DNA from: Verrucomicrobiota bacterium
Lineage (GTDB): Bacteria > Verrucomicrobiota > Verrucomicrobiia > Verrucomicrobiales > Verrucomicrobiaceae
Assembly (NCBI GenBank): GCA_025360015.1
Contig: JANYCZ010000023.1
Coordinates: 114,005 to 178,004, forward strand
DNA length: 64,000 nt
Reading direction: 5' to 3'
Of this stretch, positions 1 through 8,756 are shown piece after piece. How positions within the stretch are numbered: position 1 is the stretch's first letter; the number at the start of each line of letters is the position of its first letter. The position numbers and the translations under genes were made by a program. The notes under the pieces were generated by a model. It made no database searches, had not been told where the DNA came from, and was given only the letters and a program-made list of their open reading frames with translations.

Positions 1-1
1 G

Positions 2-73
2 CAAACCGTAGAGAAGGGACAGTACGAAGCTAAGCGGCGCCGCCATTGGCAAATGAACCTCCCTGATCTATGA
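2..73 (+). CDS. C-terminal end of an upstream gene (partial)
   Basis: One frame is open from the window edge for 23 codons and stops at TGA 71-73, overlapping the ATG of the HlyD-type gene at 70 in an ATGA arrangement. The basic, short tail has no recognisable motif. A regulator or outer-membrane factor often precedes an EmrAB pair, but nothing visible here decides between them. The overlap is the only support. Confidence 0.35.
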   Translation, partial: QTVEKGQYEAKRRRHWQMNLPDL

Positions 74-1542
74 AAAATGAATTGCCGCCACCGGCTGGTG
101 AAACCCCCGCTGCCGGTAAACCGGTGGAAACTCCAGAGCAGGCCCTGGTGCCAAAGCCTCCGGGCGAACATCGCAGACTTTTCATCGTGCTGGGGATTGT
201 GGGCGCATGCATCGCGGTCATTCTGCTCATTCCCTGGATCCTCCACAGCATGCATACGGTTTCGACTGATGACGCCTATGTGAACAGCTACGTCACATTT
301 GTGGCACCGCGCGTCTCGGGGCAGGTGGCACGCGTGCTGGTGGAAGACAACAACCGCGTGAAAAAGGGAGATGTGCTGGTGCAGCTCGACACCGAGCCCT
401 ACCGCATCAAAGTGGCGGTGGCTGAGGCTGCACTGGAGGCCTCTCGTGCAGATCTGGCGGCTGCTAGGGCGAACACCCTTGGACTGTTGGCGCAAAGCCG
501 TGGCGCGCGCTTCAAGCTGGAACACGCCATCGAGGAAGTGGACAACCAGGTGGCCGCCTTAAGGCAGCGCGTGGCGCAAATCGAAGAGAGCAAGGCGAAC
601 CTCAAACTCGCGCAGGTGGAGGCAGGGCGTGCTGAGACTCTGATCACACAAAAGGCAGTGAGTGCCCAGGAGGTGGATGAAAAGCACGCCACTCTGGACG
701 TGGCAAAGGCCAAGGTGAATGAAATGCTGGAGAGCATTCGTCAGGCCCGAGTGGCTCTGGGGCTGCCTTCCGAACCCGGCGAAGGGAAGAAGCTGGATGA
801 TGTGCCTGCGGATCTGGATCAGAACTTTTCTTCCGTGCGCGAAGCTCTCGCCAATCTCATTTATCAGGGGGCGCAGCTCGGCGTCAGTCCCTCGTCTTTG
901 AATCTGACCCCACGGCAGACCTTGGAGGAATTCTACAAGCGTGATCCTGCCGGAGACATCGACCGCATCTATGCCGAAATCCTGTCGAAAGCGCCCTCAT
1001 TGAAGCAGGCGGAAGCGCGCTCCGTGCAGGCCGAGCGGGATGCCGAGCAGGCGCGGCTGGATCTCAGCTACTGCGCCGTCAAGTCGGAGATTGATGGCGT
1101 CGTCACGCGGCGGAATGTGAATCCTGGTAACGGCGTGCAGGTGGGGCAGAGCCTCATGGCCGTGAGGTCCATCACCGAGGTGTGGATCGACGCGAACTTC
1201 AAGGAGACGCAGTTGCAGAATCTGCGCATCGGCCAGCGGGTGGAGATGAAGACCGACATGTATGGCGGCCGCCAGATTTTCAAGGGACGCATCTCCGGCT
1301 TTACGATGGGCACGGGCTCCACGCTGGCCCTGCTGCCCGCGCAGAATGCCACGGGCAACTTTGTGAAGGTGGTGCAGCGCCTGCCCGTGCGCATTGAACT
1401 GGTGGATTATGACCCCGTGCGCACGCCCTTGTTTGTCGGCCTTTCTGTGGAGCCTGAGGTGGACCTCGTCAGCGCGCCTACCGGACCGAATGCGGGTCAG
1501 TTGCTTCAGGCGTCCCCCCCTTCATCCTCGGAGGCCCGGTGA
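70..1542 (+). CDS. HlyD/EmrA-family membrane fusion protein
   Basis: This 490-residue periplasmic adaptor would link an inner-membrane pump to an outer-membrane channel for drug or toxic-compound efflux. A Pro-rich cytoplasmic N-terminus is followed by one membrane helix (about residues 37-60). Then come a barrel-sandwich (lipoyl-like) half with the GQVARVLVEDNNRVKKGD signature, a long alpha-helical hairpin (about 110-340), and the second lipoyl half and beta-barrel with a VNPGNGVQVGQ motif. The hairpin is longer than in E. coli EmrA (about 390 residues total), with an insert near residues 235-320. The stop overlaps the start of the MFS gene, so the two are almost certainly co-translated. Confidence 0.9.
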   Translation: MKNELPPPAGETPAAGKPVETPEQALVPKPPGEHRRLFIVLGIVGACIAVILLIPWILHSMHTVSTDDAYVNSYVTFVAPRVSGQVARVLVEDNNRVKKGDVLVQLDTEPYRIKVAVAEAALEASRADLAAARANTLGLLAQSRGARFKLEHAIEEVDNQVAALRQRVAQIEESKANLKLAQVEAGRAETLITQKAVSAQEVDEKHATLDVAKAKVNEMLESIRQARVALGLPSEPGEGKKLDDVPADLDQNFSSVREALANLIYQGAQLGVSPSSLNLTPRQTLEEFYKRDPAGDIDRIYAEILSKAPSLKQAEARSVQAERDAEQARLDLSYCAVKSEIDGVVTRRNVNPGNGVQVGQSLMAVRSITEVWIDANFKETQLQNLRIGQRVEMKTDMYGGRQIFKGRISGFTMGTGSTLALLPAQNATGNFVKVVQRLPVRIELVDYDPVRTPLFVGLSVEPEVDLVSAPTGPNAGQLLQASPPSSSEAR

Positions 1543-3128
1543 TGAACGCGCCGTCCCGAGTCATCAATCCCTGGCTGGTGGCGCTGGCGGTGGTCGTGCC
1601 CACATTCATGGAGGTGCTGGACACCACGATCGCCAACGTGGCGCTGCATCACATCGCAGGCGGTCTCTCGGCCGCGCAGAGTGACAGCGAGTGGGTCATC
1701 ACCAGCTACTTGGCCGCCAATGCGATTGTTCTGCCCCTCACGGGCTGGATTGCCTCGCACCTCGGCCGGCGGCGCTACTTTCTGCTCTCGATCATGGTCT
1801 TTACCCTGGCCTCCATGCTGTGCGGGATGGCGTCCAACCTGAACATGCTGATCGCATGCCGTGTGTTGCAGGGGCTGGCGGGTGGTGGGCTGCAGCCTTG
1901 CAGCCAGGGCATCCTGCTCGATACTTTTCCGAAGGAAAAGCAGGGCGCGGCGCAGACATTCTTTGGCATCGCGGCGGTCATCGCGCCTGTGGTGGGCCCA
2001 ACGCTGGGAGGCTGGATCACCGATCAGTATTCATGGCGCTGGATCTTTTACATCAACCTGCCCGTGGGCATGCTAGCATGGTATCTCTGCTCCAAGTGGG
2101 TATGGGATCCTGAGTACATCACCAAGGAGCAGGAGGAGCTGAAGAAGCAGCCGCTGCGCTTTGATTTTCCCGGCCTGAGCCTGCTCGTTCTCGTCATCGT
2201 CGCATGGGAAATTCTGCTGAGCAAAGGGCAGGAGTGGGACTGGTTTGGCGATCCTTTTGGACGCATCCAGGTGCTGGTGATCCTGTTCGTGGTGGGGCTT
2301 GCCACGCTCATCTGGTGGGAAGGGCGGAAGGCGCACCCGATTGTCAGTTTCAAGCCGCTGCGTGATCGCAACTTTGCCGTCTCCAGCCTCATCGTCTTCT
2401 GTGCTTTTGCGGTCCTCTATGGTTCAAGCACGCTGCTGCCCGGCATGCTGGAGACGCTCTTTGGATATGATGCGCTGCATGCCGGACTGGTGCTCTCGCC
2501 GTCCGGGTTTTTCACGCTGATCACGGTGATCATCGTGGGGCGCTTGCTTGGCCTGGGGACGGATGCACGCTGGTTGATCGCCACTGGGCTATGCCTGCTG
2601 GCCTGCGGCAGTTACTGGATGTCGCTCATGAATCTGGAGATTTCGCCCGGGCAGGTGATCTGGCCGCGTGTGGTGCTCGTCATTGGTCTCGGGTGCATCT
2701 TTGCTCCGCTGAACGTGGCCGCTTATCTGTACATCCCGCAAAAGATGCGCGGCGCTGCCGTGGGCTTGTTCGCGCTGCTGCGGAATGAGGGCGGCAGCTT
2801 CGGCACCTCTTTGGGGCAGACTCTCACCGTACGCCGTGCGCAGTTTCATGCGCTGCGCTTAAATGAATCGCTCGACCCATTTAATCCAGCGGTGGCCTCC
2901 TTTCTCGATCAGTCCAAGGCGCAGATGCTCCAGCAGACGGGAGACCCTGTGGCGGCCTCCCAGATGTCAATGCAGGCGCTGTCCAATGCCCTCAATGTGC
3001 AGGCTCAGGCACTTTCCTATTTTGACTGTTTCCTGATCTTTGCCGTGGCCGGGGCCGTGCTCTCATTCTTCGTGCTGGGCATGCGGCCGTCCGTGGCTAA
3101 AAAGGGCGCGCATGTTGCGGCAGAATGA
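1542..3128 (+). CDS. DHA2-family (EmrB-like) MFS efflux transporter, 14 TM
   Basis: A proton-driven multidrug exporter of the inner membrane, 528 residues from ATG 1542; GTG 1539 is an alternative. The TGATG overlap with the adaptor gene shows translational coupling. MFS motif A (GWIASHLGRRR, about residues 68-78) and antiporter motif C (a Gly/Pro-rich helix around AVIAPVVGPTLGG) identify the DHA2 group. The hydrophobicity pattern fits 14 helices. Together with the preceding gene it makes an EmrAB-type pump. The substrate cannot be inferred. Confidence 0.92.
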   Translation: MNAPSRVINPWLVALAVVVPTFMEVLDTTIANVALHHIAGGLSAAQSDSEWVITSYLAANAIVLPLTGWIASHLGRRRYFLLSIMVFTLASMLCGMASNLNMLIACRVLQGLAGGGLQPCSQGILLDTFPKEKQGAAQTFFGIAAVIAPVVGPTLGGWITDQYSWRWIFYINLPVGMLAWYLCSKWVWDPEYITKEQEELKKQPLRFDFPGLSLLVLVIVAWEILLSKGQEWDWFGDPFGRIQVLVILFVVGLATLIWWEGRKAHPIVSFKPLRDRNFAVSSLIVFCAFAVLYGSSTLLPGMLETLFGYDALHAGLVLSPSGFFTLITVIIVGRLLGLGTDARWLIATGLCLLACGSYWMSLMNLEISPGQVIWPRVVLVIGLGCIFAPLNVAAYLYIPQKMRGAAVGLFALLRNEGGSFGTSLGQTLTVRRAQFHALRLNESLDPFNPAVASFLDQSKAQMLQQTGDPVAASQMSMQALSNALNVQAQALSYFDCFLIFAVAGAVLSFFVLGMRPSVAKKGAHVAAE

Positions 3129-3141
3129 ATGGAGCGTGTGC

Positions 3142-3597
3142 CTATGAAGGCACACTGAGCCTGCCTTCGTCGATGTCGATGTACTCAAACATGGTCTGCA
3201 CCGTCCCGGCGGGCAGGCCGATCTCCTCCAGGCGTTCGTTGAGGCGCTGGGTGCCGGCATCGCGCCAGCCGCGCTTGAGCATGAAGCTGTTCCAGATTTC
3301 GATCTCCTGTTCGGTGGGCTGGCGGCCGTTCGCATAGGCCCAGGCCAGCAGGCTTTCATCGCTGCCGCCTTTGGCCGTTTCGGCTTCAAGCGCCGCGTAG
3401 TCGAGGTGGAGGAATTCGCAGCAGCGCCAGTCAAAGCTGCCCTTGGCGTTCCCGCGCATGGGCTGCCAGCCGTCGGGCAGAGTTCCTGCTGCGTTCAGAC
3501 GAATCTTGTCCACCATGCGGCCGAAATAGACCAGGCCGTTCAGGGTGGCGGAAGGGCTGCGAAGTCCGGGGATGATCGTGGGGTAGGAGAGGGCCAT
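3142..3597 (-). CDS. DUF5069 domain protein
   Basis: About 151 residues. The N-terminal block reads YPTIIPGLRSPSATLNGLVY and is followed by GRMVDKIRLNAAG, the conserved opening of DUF5069 proteins found mainly in Verrucomicrobiota and Planctomycetota. A later segment, EIEIWNSFMLKRGWRD, is also family-like. Function is unknown. The start at ATG 3597 places the conserved block at the N-terminus; GTG 3621 would add eight residues. Convergent with the MFS gene, 13 bp apart. Confidence 0.75.
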   Translation of the reverse strand: MALSYPTIIPGLRSPSATLNGLVYFGRMVDKIRLNAAGTLPDGWQPMRGNAKGSFDWRCCEFLHLDYAALEAETAKGGSDESLLAWAYANGRQPTEQEIEIWNSFMLKRGWRDAGTQRLNERLEEIGLPAGTVQTMFEYIDIDEGRLSVPS

Positions 3598-3700
3598 GCG
3601 GGAGCAAAGCACGGTCCGCACACGCCTTCAAGAGACGTCAGCGGGAGCAAAGGTGTGAAGCACCCTTTGCAAAGCGGGCTTTTTAAAAGTATTGGAGGGC

Positions 3701-3877
3701 ATGCGCAGTCAAAAAGTAAGCAATCGCTCCCCCCGCCCCTTCAAGATCCAGACAGACCAGTGGTCGGGCATCCGTGCTCCCAAGGTTTTGTTTACAGCTC
3801 CTAAGCCCGCCGCGCCTGCTGCCAAAGCAGACGCTGGTGCCGCCAAGCCTACGGAGAAGAAAGCCGACAAGGAATAA
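3701..3877 (+). CDS. Small basic protein, 58 residues, unknown
   Basis: ATG 3701 is preceded closely by GGAGGG, one of the few clear ribosome-binding sites nearby. The product is basic at its N-terminus (RSPRPFKIQTDQW) and ends in an Ala/Pro/Lys-rich tail resembling low-complexity tails of small nucleic-acid-binding or ribosome-associated proteins. No family is recognised. The ribosome-binding site and unbiased composition support it being real. Confidence 0.5.
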   Translation: MRSQKVSNRSPRPFKIQTDQWSGIRAPKVLFTAPKPAAPAAKADAGAAKPTEKKADKE

Positions 3878-3916
3878 AGGACTGGGGAAGCCAGCGCGAA
3901 CCTCCGAGCATCCACT

Positions 3917-4450
3917 ATGCGCGCTTCTCCTGCCTCCGCCGAACTGCTGGACCACACGCCGACCAGCACGGGGGAAACGCTCGCGGCGCTGTCAGAGAAG
4001 TCTCCGGTGCTGCTGGTGCTGCTGCGGCATGAAGGCTGCACCTTCTGCCGCAATGCGATGTCTGATATCGCGCGGCTGCGGCGGCAGATCGAAGAGGTCG
4101 GCACACGCATCGTGCTGGGGCACATGGGTGCTGCTGAAGATTTTGACGCTTTTGCCGAACGCTACGGCTTAGCGGACATCGCCGCTGTGGCAGATCCGCA
4201 GCGCACGCTTTACAGAGGTCTGGGACTGGGGCGTGGCCGCATGCTGCAGCTGATAGGGCCGCGCGTGCTGTGTGCCTGGATCAAGTCCACCGTGGCAGGC
4301 CATCTGCCCGGCAAGATCAAAGGCGATCCGCTCCAGCTCCCCGGAGCGTTTTTGCTGCATCATGGCCAGGTGATCAAAGGACACACGTATCGTGATGCGT
4401 CTGACCGGCCTGATTATGTGACGCTGGCGACGCCGTTACAGGCGGCATGA
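3917..4450 (+). CDS. Thioredoxin-fold AhpC/TSA-like (PRXL2/SelL-type) protein
   Basis: 177 residues. A CTFC motif (Cys41, Cys44) at the start of a thioredoxin-like fold follows a strand VLLVLLRHEG. This matches the AhpC/TSA family 2 (PRXL2-type) antioxidant proteins, in which the CxxC sits after an R-H-x-G-C motif. The remaining pattern (ADPQRTLYRGLGL, later GAFLLHHGQVI) fits the family. Likely a cytoplasmic thiol oxidoreductase; the substrate is unknown. No signal peptide. Confidence 0.7.
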   Translation: MRASPASAELLDHTPTSTGETLAALSEKSPVLLVLLRHEGCTFCRNAMSDIARLRRQIEEVGTRIVLGHMGAAEDFDAFAERYGLADIAAVADPQRTLYRGLGLGRGRMLQLIGPRVLCAWIKSTVAGHLPGKIKGDPLQLPGAFLLHHGQVIKGHTYRDASDRPDYVTLATPLQAA

Positions 4451-4507
4451 TCTGTATTCACCCCTTTTTCGGTTGCCAGTCCCGGGAGGCTGCGGTGATC
4501 GTACTTG

Positions 4508-4720
4508 ATGGCAAATCCTGAGAACGTACAACTGGCCGCGAATTTCGGCATATTTATGCTCGCCGTCGGCGCGCTGGGATTGTTCTGCGGCACGACTTTG
4601 GGACGAGGTGGCATGCTGCGGCGTGCGGATGCACCGGGTGCGTTTTACAGCACCTGCTGCTGCCACCTGGCCGTGGGAGCCTTCTGTTATTTCGGGCCGT
4701 ATTTTGCGCGGACGGTGTAA
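4508..4720 (+). CDS. Small membrane protein, two predicted helices
   Basis: 70 residues from ATG 4508 (TTG 4505 lies immediately upstream). Hydrophobic segments at about residues 11-30 and 47-65 suggest a hairpin membrane protein; a CCCH cluster sits before the second helix. The gene lies 12 bp before the SGNH hydrolase gene on the same strand. No family is recognised. Confidence 0.5.
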   Translation: MANPENVQLAANFGIFMLAVGALGLFCGTTLGRGGMLRRADAPGAFYSTCCCHLAVGAFCYFGPYFARTV

Positions 4721-4732
4721 ATTGAAAACTGC

Positions 4733-5380
4733 ATGCCACGTGTTCTCATCCTCCTCTTTGCCCTGAGCCTGGGCGTCTTCGCACAAAGCCCCGCTCCGCG
4801 CACGGTGATCGTGTTTGGGGATTCCATCACGGCTGGCGGAGCTTTGCCGCAGGCGCAGCGGGGCCAGATCTGGGTGACGCAGGTTCAGCAGGAGTCGGTG
4901 GGAGCGCTCAAGCTGATGAATGAAGGCAAAGGCGGGCGTCCAACGAACTCGCTTGCGGATTTTGAGGCGATGCTGTCACGCCATGCGAAGGCGGACGCGC
5001 TCGTGATCGCGCTAGGCATGAATGATTCACGCGACCTCACGGCGCAGTGCATCCCCAAGGCGGCGGCGAATGTGCGGGCGATGATCGAGAAAGCGCGCGC
5101 GGCTTATGGCGCGAAGCTTCCCGTGCTGCTCGTCGGGCCCTCGAACATCAACAAAGCCGCGCTGGGTCCGACGAAGCCCATCGGCAAGGAGCGCGAGGCG
5201 AAGCTGCGTGAAATCGGTGCTGCGTTTGAGAAGCTTGCCGGTGAGACGAAAAGCGAGTTCGTCAGCCTCTTCGGAGTCGTGCCGGATGCCTCGCTGCTCA
5301 AAGACGGGGTGCATCCCGACGGTGCGGGGAATGACGCCATCGCGAAGGTGATGGGGGCAAGATTGAAGGCGCTGCGTTAG
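4733..5380 (+). CDS. Secreted SGNH/GDSL-family esterase
   Basis: 215 residues with a signal peptide (cleavage probably after VFA, about residue 17). The four SGNH blocks are present: GDSIT (29-33) with the nucleophile Ser, a Gly block in NEGKGGRP, GMND with the oxyanion Asn, and DGVHPDG with the catalytic Asp191 and His194. It resembles TesA/lysophospholipase L1-like arylesterases acting on ester substrates in the periplasm. The 3' end overlaps the convergent methyltransferase gene by 4 bp. Confidence 0.88.
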   Translation: MPRVLILLFALSLGVFAQSPAPRTVIVFGDSITAGGALPQAQRGQIWVTQVQQESVGALKLMNEGKGGRPTNSLADFEAMLSRHAKADALVIALGMNDSRDLTAQCIPKAAANVRAMIEKARAAYGAKLPVLLVGPSNINKAALGPTKPIGKEREAKLREIGAAFEKLAGETKSEFVSLFGVVPDASLLKDGVHPDGAGNDAIAKVMGARLKALR

Positions 5381-6273
5381 CGGAGCATCATCCACAGCGT
5401 GCTGGAGCCGTGGCCGGGTGGGAAGTCCACCGGCGTGCCGAGCTTGTGATAGTCAGCGGTGCGGCGTTTGCCCTTCGCGCACCAGCGGGCGCTGCGTTCC
5501 AGGGTGGCGGGATCGAGCTTGGTGCAGTTGGTGGAAAGCAGAATAGCGCATTTCTGCGCAGCCACTTCCAGCGCGGCATTGAGGAGGTCTTCGAAATGAT
5601 TCTCCACCTGCCAGCGGCGGCCGCTCTTGCTGCGGGAGAAAGTGGGCGGATCGAGGATGATGGCGTCAAAGCGCTCGCCACGCACGCAGAGCTGAGGCAG
5701 CAACTCGGAGGCGTCGTCCACCACAAAGCGGTGCTTCGTTTCCGCGATGCCGTTGAGCGTGAGATTTTCCCTGCCGCGATCGAGTGACTTGCGGGACAGA
5801 TCCACGCTGACCGTCTCCGCACCCGTGAGCGCGGCCACCAGCGAGAAGCTGCAGGTGTAGGCAAAGGTGTTCAGAACGCGCTTCGGCTTCAGCGCGTGCA
5901 GCTTGGCGCGGTTCAGGCGCTGGTCCAGAAACAGGCCGTGGCTGTAGCTCGCGCCGATGTCGATCCCATATTTAATTCCAGCTTCCGTCACCACCGTGGT
6001 GAGGGGCAGCGTGGCATCGCCACTGTGCAGCACGGGCGAGACGCGGTCGGCGTTCTTGATGGGCATGAAGCGGTGGAAGACGCGCGCAGGCTGCCAGCCG
6101 GAATTCGTGCACCATGTGGTCAGTCCTGCGGAGAGTTCATCGCGTGCGGCGTCGTTCTTGTAGGAAAGAATGACGTCATCTCCCAGCCGCTCCACCCAGC
6201 CATCGGGGCCTGAGGCGAGGCGGTGTGCATTGGTGCCTGCGGCTGCAATCGTTTTGCACTGGGCAGGGGTCAT
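5377..6273 (-). CDS. RlmI/RlmL-like SAM-dependent methyltransferase
   Basis: About 298 residues from ATG 6273. The open frame continues upstream to 6579, but that extension is low-complexity and has no conserved sequence. The central Rossmann fold carries an SAM-binding motif (VLNTFAYTCSFSLVAALTGA), an acidic loop (VSVDLSRKSLDRGREN) and the catalytic motif DPPTFSRSKSGRRW. This matches the class of 23S rRNA cytosine C5 methyltransferases (RlmI family, PF10672). It lacks the N-terminal PUA domain of E. coli RlmI, so its exact target is uncertain. Confidence 0.8.
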   Translation of the reverse strand: MTPAQCKTIAAAGTNAHRLASGPDGWVERLGDDVILSYKNDAARDELSAGLTTWCTNSGWQPARVFHRFMPIKNADRVSPVLHSGDATLPLTTVVTEAGIKYGIDIGASYSHGLFLDQRLNRAKLHALKPKRVLNTFAYTCSFSLVAALTGAETVSVDLSRKSLDRGRENLTLNGIAETKHRFVVDDASELLPQLCVRGERFDAIILDPPTFSRSKSGRRWQVENHFEDLLNAALEVAAQKCAILLSTNCTKLDPATLERSARWCAKGKRRTADYHKLGTPVDFPPGHGSSTLWMMLR

Positions 6274-6436
6274 CCAGATCACGGGTGGAGGGGCTGGGCG
6301 TGGGTCGGGGGGAGGGTTCACTGCCTCACTCCTGCCGCAGGATGGACGGGCAAGCAATCGAGGTTCGTGGGGTCCGGGCCATCTTCGCGTGAATTCTCTT
6401 TTTCCGTGCCGGTTCATTGCGCTAAGCATCGCTTGT

Positions 6437-6901
6437 ATGCCCCATCTCTTCCGCACCACTGACGGCAAAACCTGGAAAGCCAGCCAGCCCTTGGACCTGA
6501 CTCTTGCCGATGGCTCAAAGATTGAGGCCGTGTGGGGTGGATCTGCGCAGGAGGAAAAGCTTTCCTGGTGGCTGGCCAAACCCGGCCACCTGCTGGCCCA
6601 GACTCAGGAGGTGGTCGAGGTGGCGGTGCGGGATGACGAGACGCAGGATATCGCCTGGGGGGCGGCACCTGCGGGGGCGCGGTTGTTCTTTGTGTTGGAG
6701 GCACCGGTGCAGGGGAAGAACGGCACGCCGTATCGCATCGCCAAGATGGTGACCACGGCGGTGACGGAGGCGCAGCTTGCTTACTTTCGTGACACGCGCT
6801 TCTCGCTTTTTGGCACGCTGCAGCCGGATGGCGGCATTCGCAGGATTCCTGCGCTGACTCCGCCGCCGCCGAAGCGGCCGGTGCAGGGTGAGTTGTTTTG
6901 A
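6437..6901 (+). CDS. Hypothetical protein, 154 residues
   Basis: Starts at ATG 6437, divergent from the methyltransferase gene. It opens with a beta-rich segment (LFRTTDGKTWKASQPLDL) and ends in a Pro-rich tail with RRIPAL and PPPPKRPVQGELF. No signal peptide, membrane helix or known catalytic motif is visible. Codon use matches the neighbours. No function is proposed. Confidence 0.6.
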   Translation: MPHLFRTTDGKTWKASQPLDLTLADGSKIEAVWGGSAQEEKLSWWLAKPGHLLAQTQEVVEVAVRDDETQDIAWGAAPAGARLFFVLEAPVQGKNGTPYRIAKMVTTAVTEAQLAYFRDTRFSLFGTLQPDGGIRRIPALTPPPPKRPVQGELF

Positions 6902-6921
6902 GGGGTAGATTTCGCTGGACC

Positions 6922-6943
6922 GCGTTCTGGCGAACGCAGCTAC
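6922..6943 (+). repeat. REP-like palindrome with GCTAC tail (copy 1)
   Basis: GCGTTC-TGGC-GAACGC forms a 6-bp stem followed by AGCTAC. It is the first of six stem-loops in the window with a variable stem and the same GCTAC tail. Confidence 0.6.
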
Positions 6944-7064
6944 GAGGAGCCTTACATCAAAACGAGCAGAGGGCGGGAAACGAGAGCCATGGGAGGGTGA
7001 GCAGAGATTAGATAACTGCGGAGTGTACGTCAGTTCCTGTTATGGCAGGGTGCGGCGAGCAGCC

Positions 7065-7086
7065 ACGTTCGGGTGAACGTAGCTAC
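7065..7086 (+). repeat. REP-like palindrome with GCTAC tail (copy 2)
   Basis: ACGTTC-GGGT-GAACGT, a 6-bp stem followed by AGCTAC, lies just beyond the 3' end of the cupin gene. Compared with copy 1, the outermost G-C pair has become A-T on both arms. Confidence 0.6.
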
Positions 7087-7090
7087 ATGC

Positions 7091-7552
7091 TCAGCTTTTT
7101 GGCGGCCAGTTGACGCCTGCGAGTTCCTTCGGCAGTTGCGTGGGATCGGTCGGATAAATGAGGGACATGTCGGGCTTGGTCGTGGCACCGGGGAGAAACT
7201 CGGTTTCCTCCGGTGCGCCGATGATGAGCCAGAGCACTTCTTCGGCGGTGTCGTTGAACACCTGCCGCAGTTGATCCGGCCCGACGTGGACGCCGCCGTG
7301 CTTGGGCACGGTGAGTGTTTCATCGCCCACGCGCAGGCGGCCGGTGCCTTCGAGCACGAAATAAAACTCTTCTGCGCGGATGTGTTTATGCAGAGTGTTC
7401 GCGCTCATGGGCGGCATGCGCCAGAGCCGTGCGCCCATGTTTTCGCTGCCGGTGCGCTCCAGAAAATCTGCGTTCGGGATGCGCATGAGATTCGACAGAC
7501 GCCAGGTGAGATCGCCGGGCGTGATGAGGTGGTAGCCTTGCACGGGGTTCAT
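7091..7552 (-). CDS. Single-domain cupin protein
   Basis: 153 residues. The first cupin motif is visible as LHKHIRAEEFYFVLEGTGR, with the metal-binding His, His and Glu, and the second as a GPDQLRQVFNDTAEEVLWL region in which the usual His is replaced by Gln. Likely a cytoplasmic small-molecule binding or isomerase-type protein. The start ATG 7552 is 12 bp downstream of the rlmN stop on the same strand, so they may be co-transcribed. No substrate can be assigned. Confidence 0.8.
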   Translation of the reverse strand: MNPVQGYHLITPGDLTWRLSNLMRIPNADFLERTGSENMGARLWRMPPMSANTLHKHIRAEEFYFVLEGTGRLRVGDETLTVPKHGGVHVGPDQLRQVFNDTAEEVLWLIIGAPEETEFLPGATTKPDMSLIYPTDPTQLPKELAGVNWPPKS

Positions 7553-7564
7553 GGAATTTGCAAA

Positions 7565-8656
7565 TCAATGCGCCGATGAAACAGCCGCTTCGCGTTTGCG
7601 CAACTGTCCGCAGGCGGCATCGATGTCCGGTCCCCGCGCACGACGCAGATGGGACACGGTGCCATGGGCGCGGAGCTCGGCGAGAAAGGCTTCCGTTTGC
7701 CCAATGCTGCTGGGAGCGTAGTTGCGGCCCCGCAGGCTGAGGCCGGTGGCGTTGTAGCGCAGCAGATTCACATGCATGCGCCGGCCTGCAAGCAGGCGTG
7801 ACAAATCGCGGGCTTGGGCGAGAGAATCATTCACGCCAGCGAGCAGGCAGTACTGGATGGTGGTGATGCGGCCGCTGCTGGCTTGATAACGGTCCACCGC
7901 AGCGAGCACGTCCTGCACATCGAAGCGTTTGCCCATGGGTAGCAGATCCGCGCGGGTCGCATCATCCGGTGCATGTAGAGACAAAGCGAGATGCACACCG
8001 AGACCGGCCTCACGCAGTTCATCAATGCCGGGCACGATTCCCACGGTGGAGATGGTGATCTGCCGCCAGCCGAAGGCGCCGAGCCTGGGCGCGGCGATGC
8101 GCTGCACAGCGGCAAGCACGTTCTTGAGATTTAGCATCGGTTCGCCCATGCCCATGAAGACTATGGTGCGCAGCGTGCGCCCGGCGGCGCGTGCCTCGCG
8201 GCGCAGGTGGATGAACTGCTCCACGATCTCGCCGGAGGTGAGGTTGCGCTCAAAGCCGGTCTGCGTGGTGGCGCAGAAATCACAGCCCATGGCGCAGCCC
8301 ACCTGGCTGGAAATGCAGCCCGCTGCGCGGTCTGGGTGGAAGTCCGGCATCAGCACGGACTCCACGGTGCGGCCGTCATGCAGACGCAGGAGCAGCTTCG
8401 CTGTGCCATCCTCGGAAACCTGCCGCATCGCGAGGGTGGCGGCGGCGGTGGGAAAGGCGCTGTGCAGTTGCTGTGTGAGCTCTGCGGGCAAAAGCATGCC
8501 GGGGTGCTCTCTGTTTTCTTCTCCATGAACTTCGAGGAGATTGCGCAGCACGCGGGGCGCGTGGGAGGCTTTGAATCCTTGTGCTGCGAGCCATGTGCCC
8601 AGCTCCTCGGCGGAGAGGTCGGGCAAGGAGCGCGGTGGACGGGTGGTGGGGGGCAT
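7565..8656 (-). CDS. rlmN: Dual-specificity 23S rRNA A2503 / tRNA methyltransferase RlmN
   Basis: 363 residues, the normal RlmN length. It is a radical-SAM enzyme that adds C2-methyl groups to A2503 of 23S rRNA and A37 of tRNAs. The 4Fe-4S cysteines are C121, C125 and C128 in CAMGCDFC. GMGEPMLNLKNV is the SAM-binding GGE-like motif, and Cys349 near the C-terminus is the expected methyl-carrying residue. The N-terminal helical accessory domain is present. It starts at ATG 8656, just downstream (on this strand) of a nested palindromic element. Confidence 0.94.
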   Translation of the reverse strand: MPPTTRPPRSLPDLSAEELGTWLAAQGFKASHAPRVLRNLLEVHGEENREHPGMLLPAELTQQLHSAFPTAAATLAMRQVSEDGTAKLLLRLHDGRTVESVLMPDFHPDRAAGCISSQVGCAMGCDFCATTQTGFERNLTSGEIVEQFIHLRREARAAGRTLRTIVFMGMGEPMLNLKNVLAAVQRIAAPRLGAFGWRQITISTVGIVPGIDELREAGLGVHLALSLHAPDDATRADLLPMGKRFDVQDVLAAVDRYQASSGRITTIQYCLLAGVNDSLAQARDLSRLLAGRRMHVNLLRYNATGLSLRGRNYAPSSIGQTEAFLAELRAHGTVSHLRRARGPDIDAACGQLRKREAAVSSAH

Positions 8657-8672
8657 GGGGCGAGTGCAGACA

Positions 8673-8756
8673 TAAAGTTGCCCAGTTGCGCCGCAACTGG
8701 AGTTCTATCGCTGGCCCGTTCTTCCAGACCCGTTGCGGCGCAACGGATCAACTTTA
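8673..8756. repeat. Nested palindromic (BIME-like) element
   Basis: Outer arms TAAAGTTG (8673-8680) and CAACTTTA (8749-8756) enclose two perfect palindromes: CCAGTTGCG-C-CGCAACTGG (8682-8700) and CCGTTGCG-G-CGCAACGG (8730-8746). It fills the FKBP-rlmN gap and includes the FKBP stop codon. Two REP-like hairpins inside an outer inverted repeat resemble a BIME or a miniature mobile element. Confidence 0.65.
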
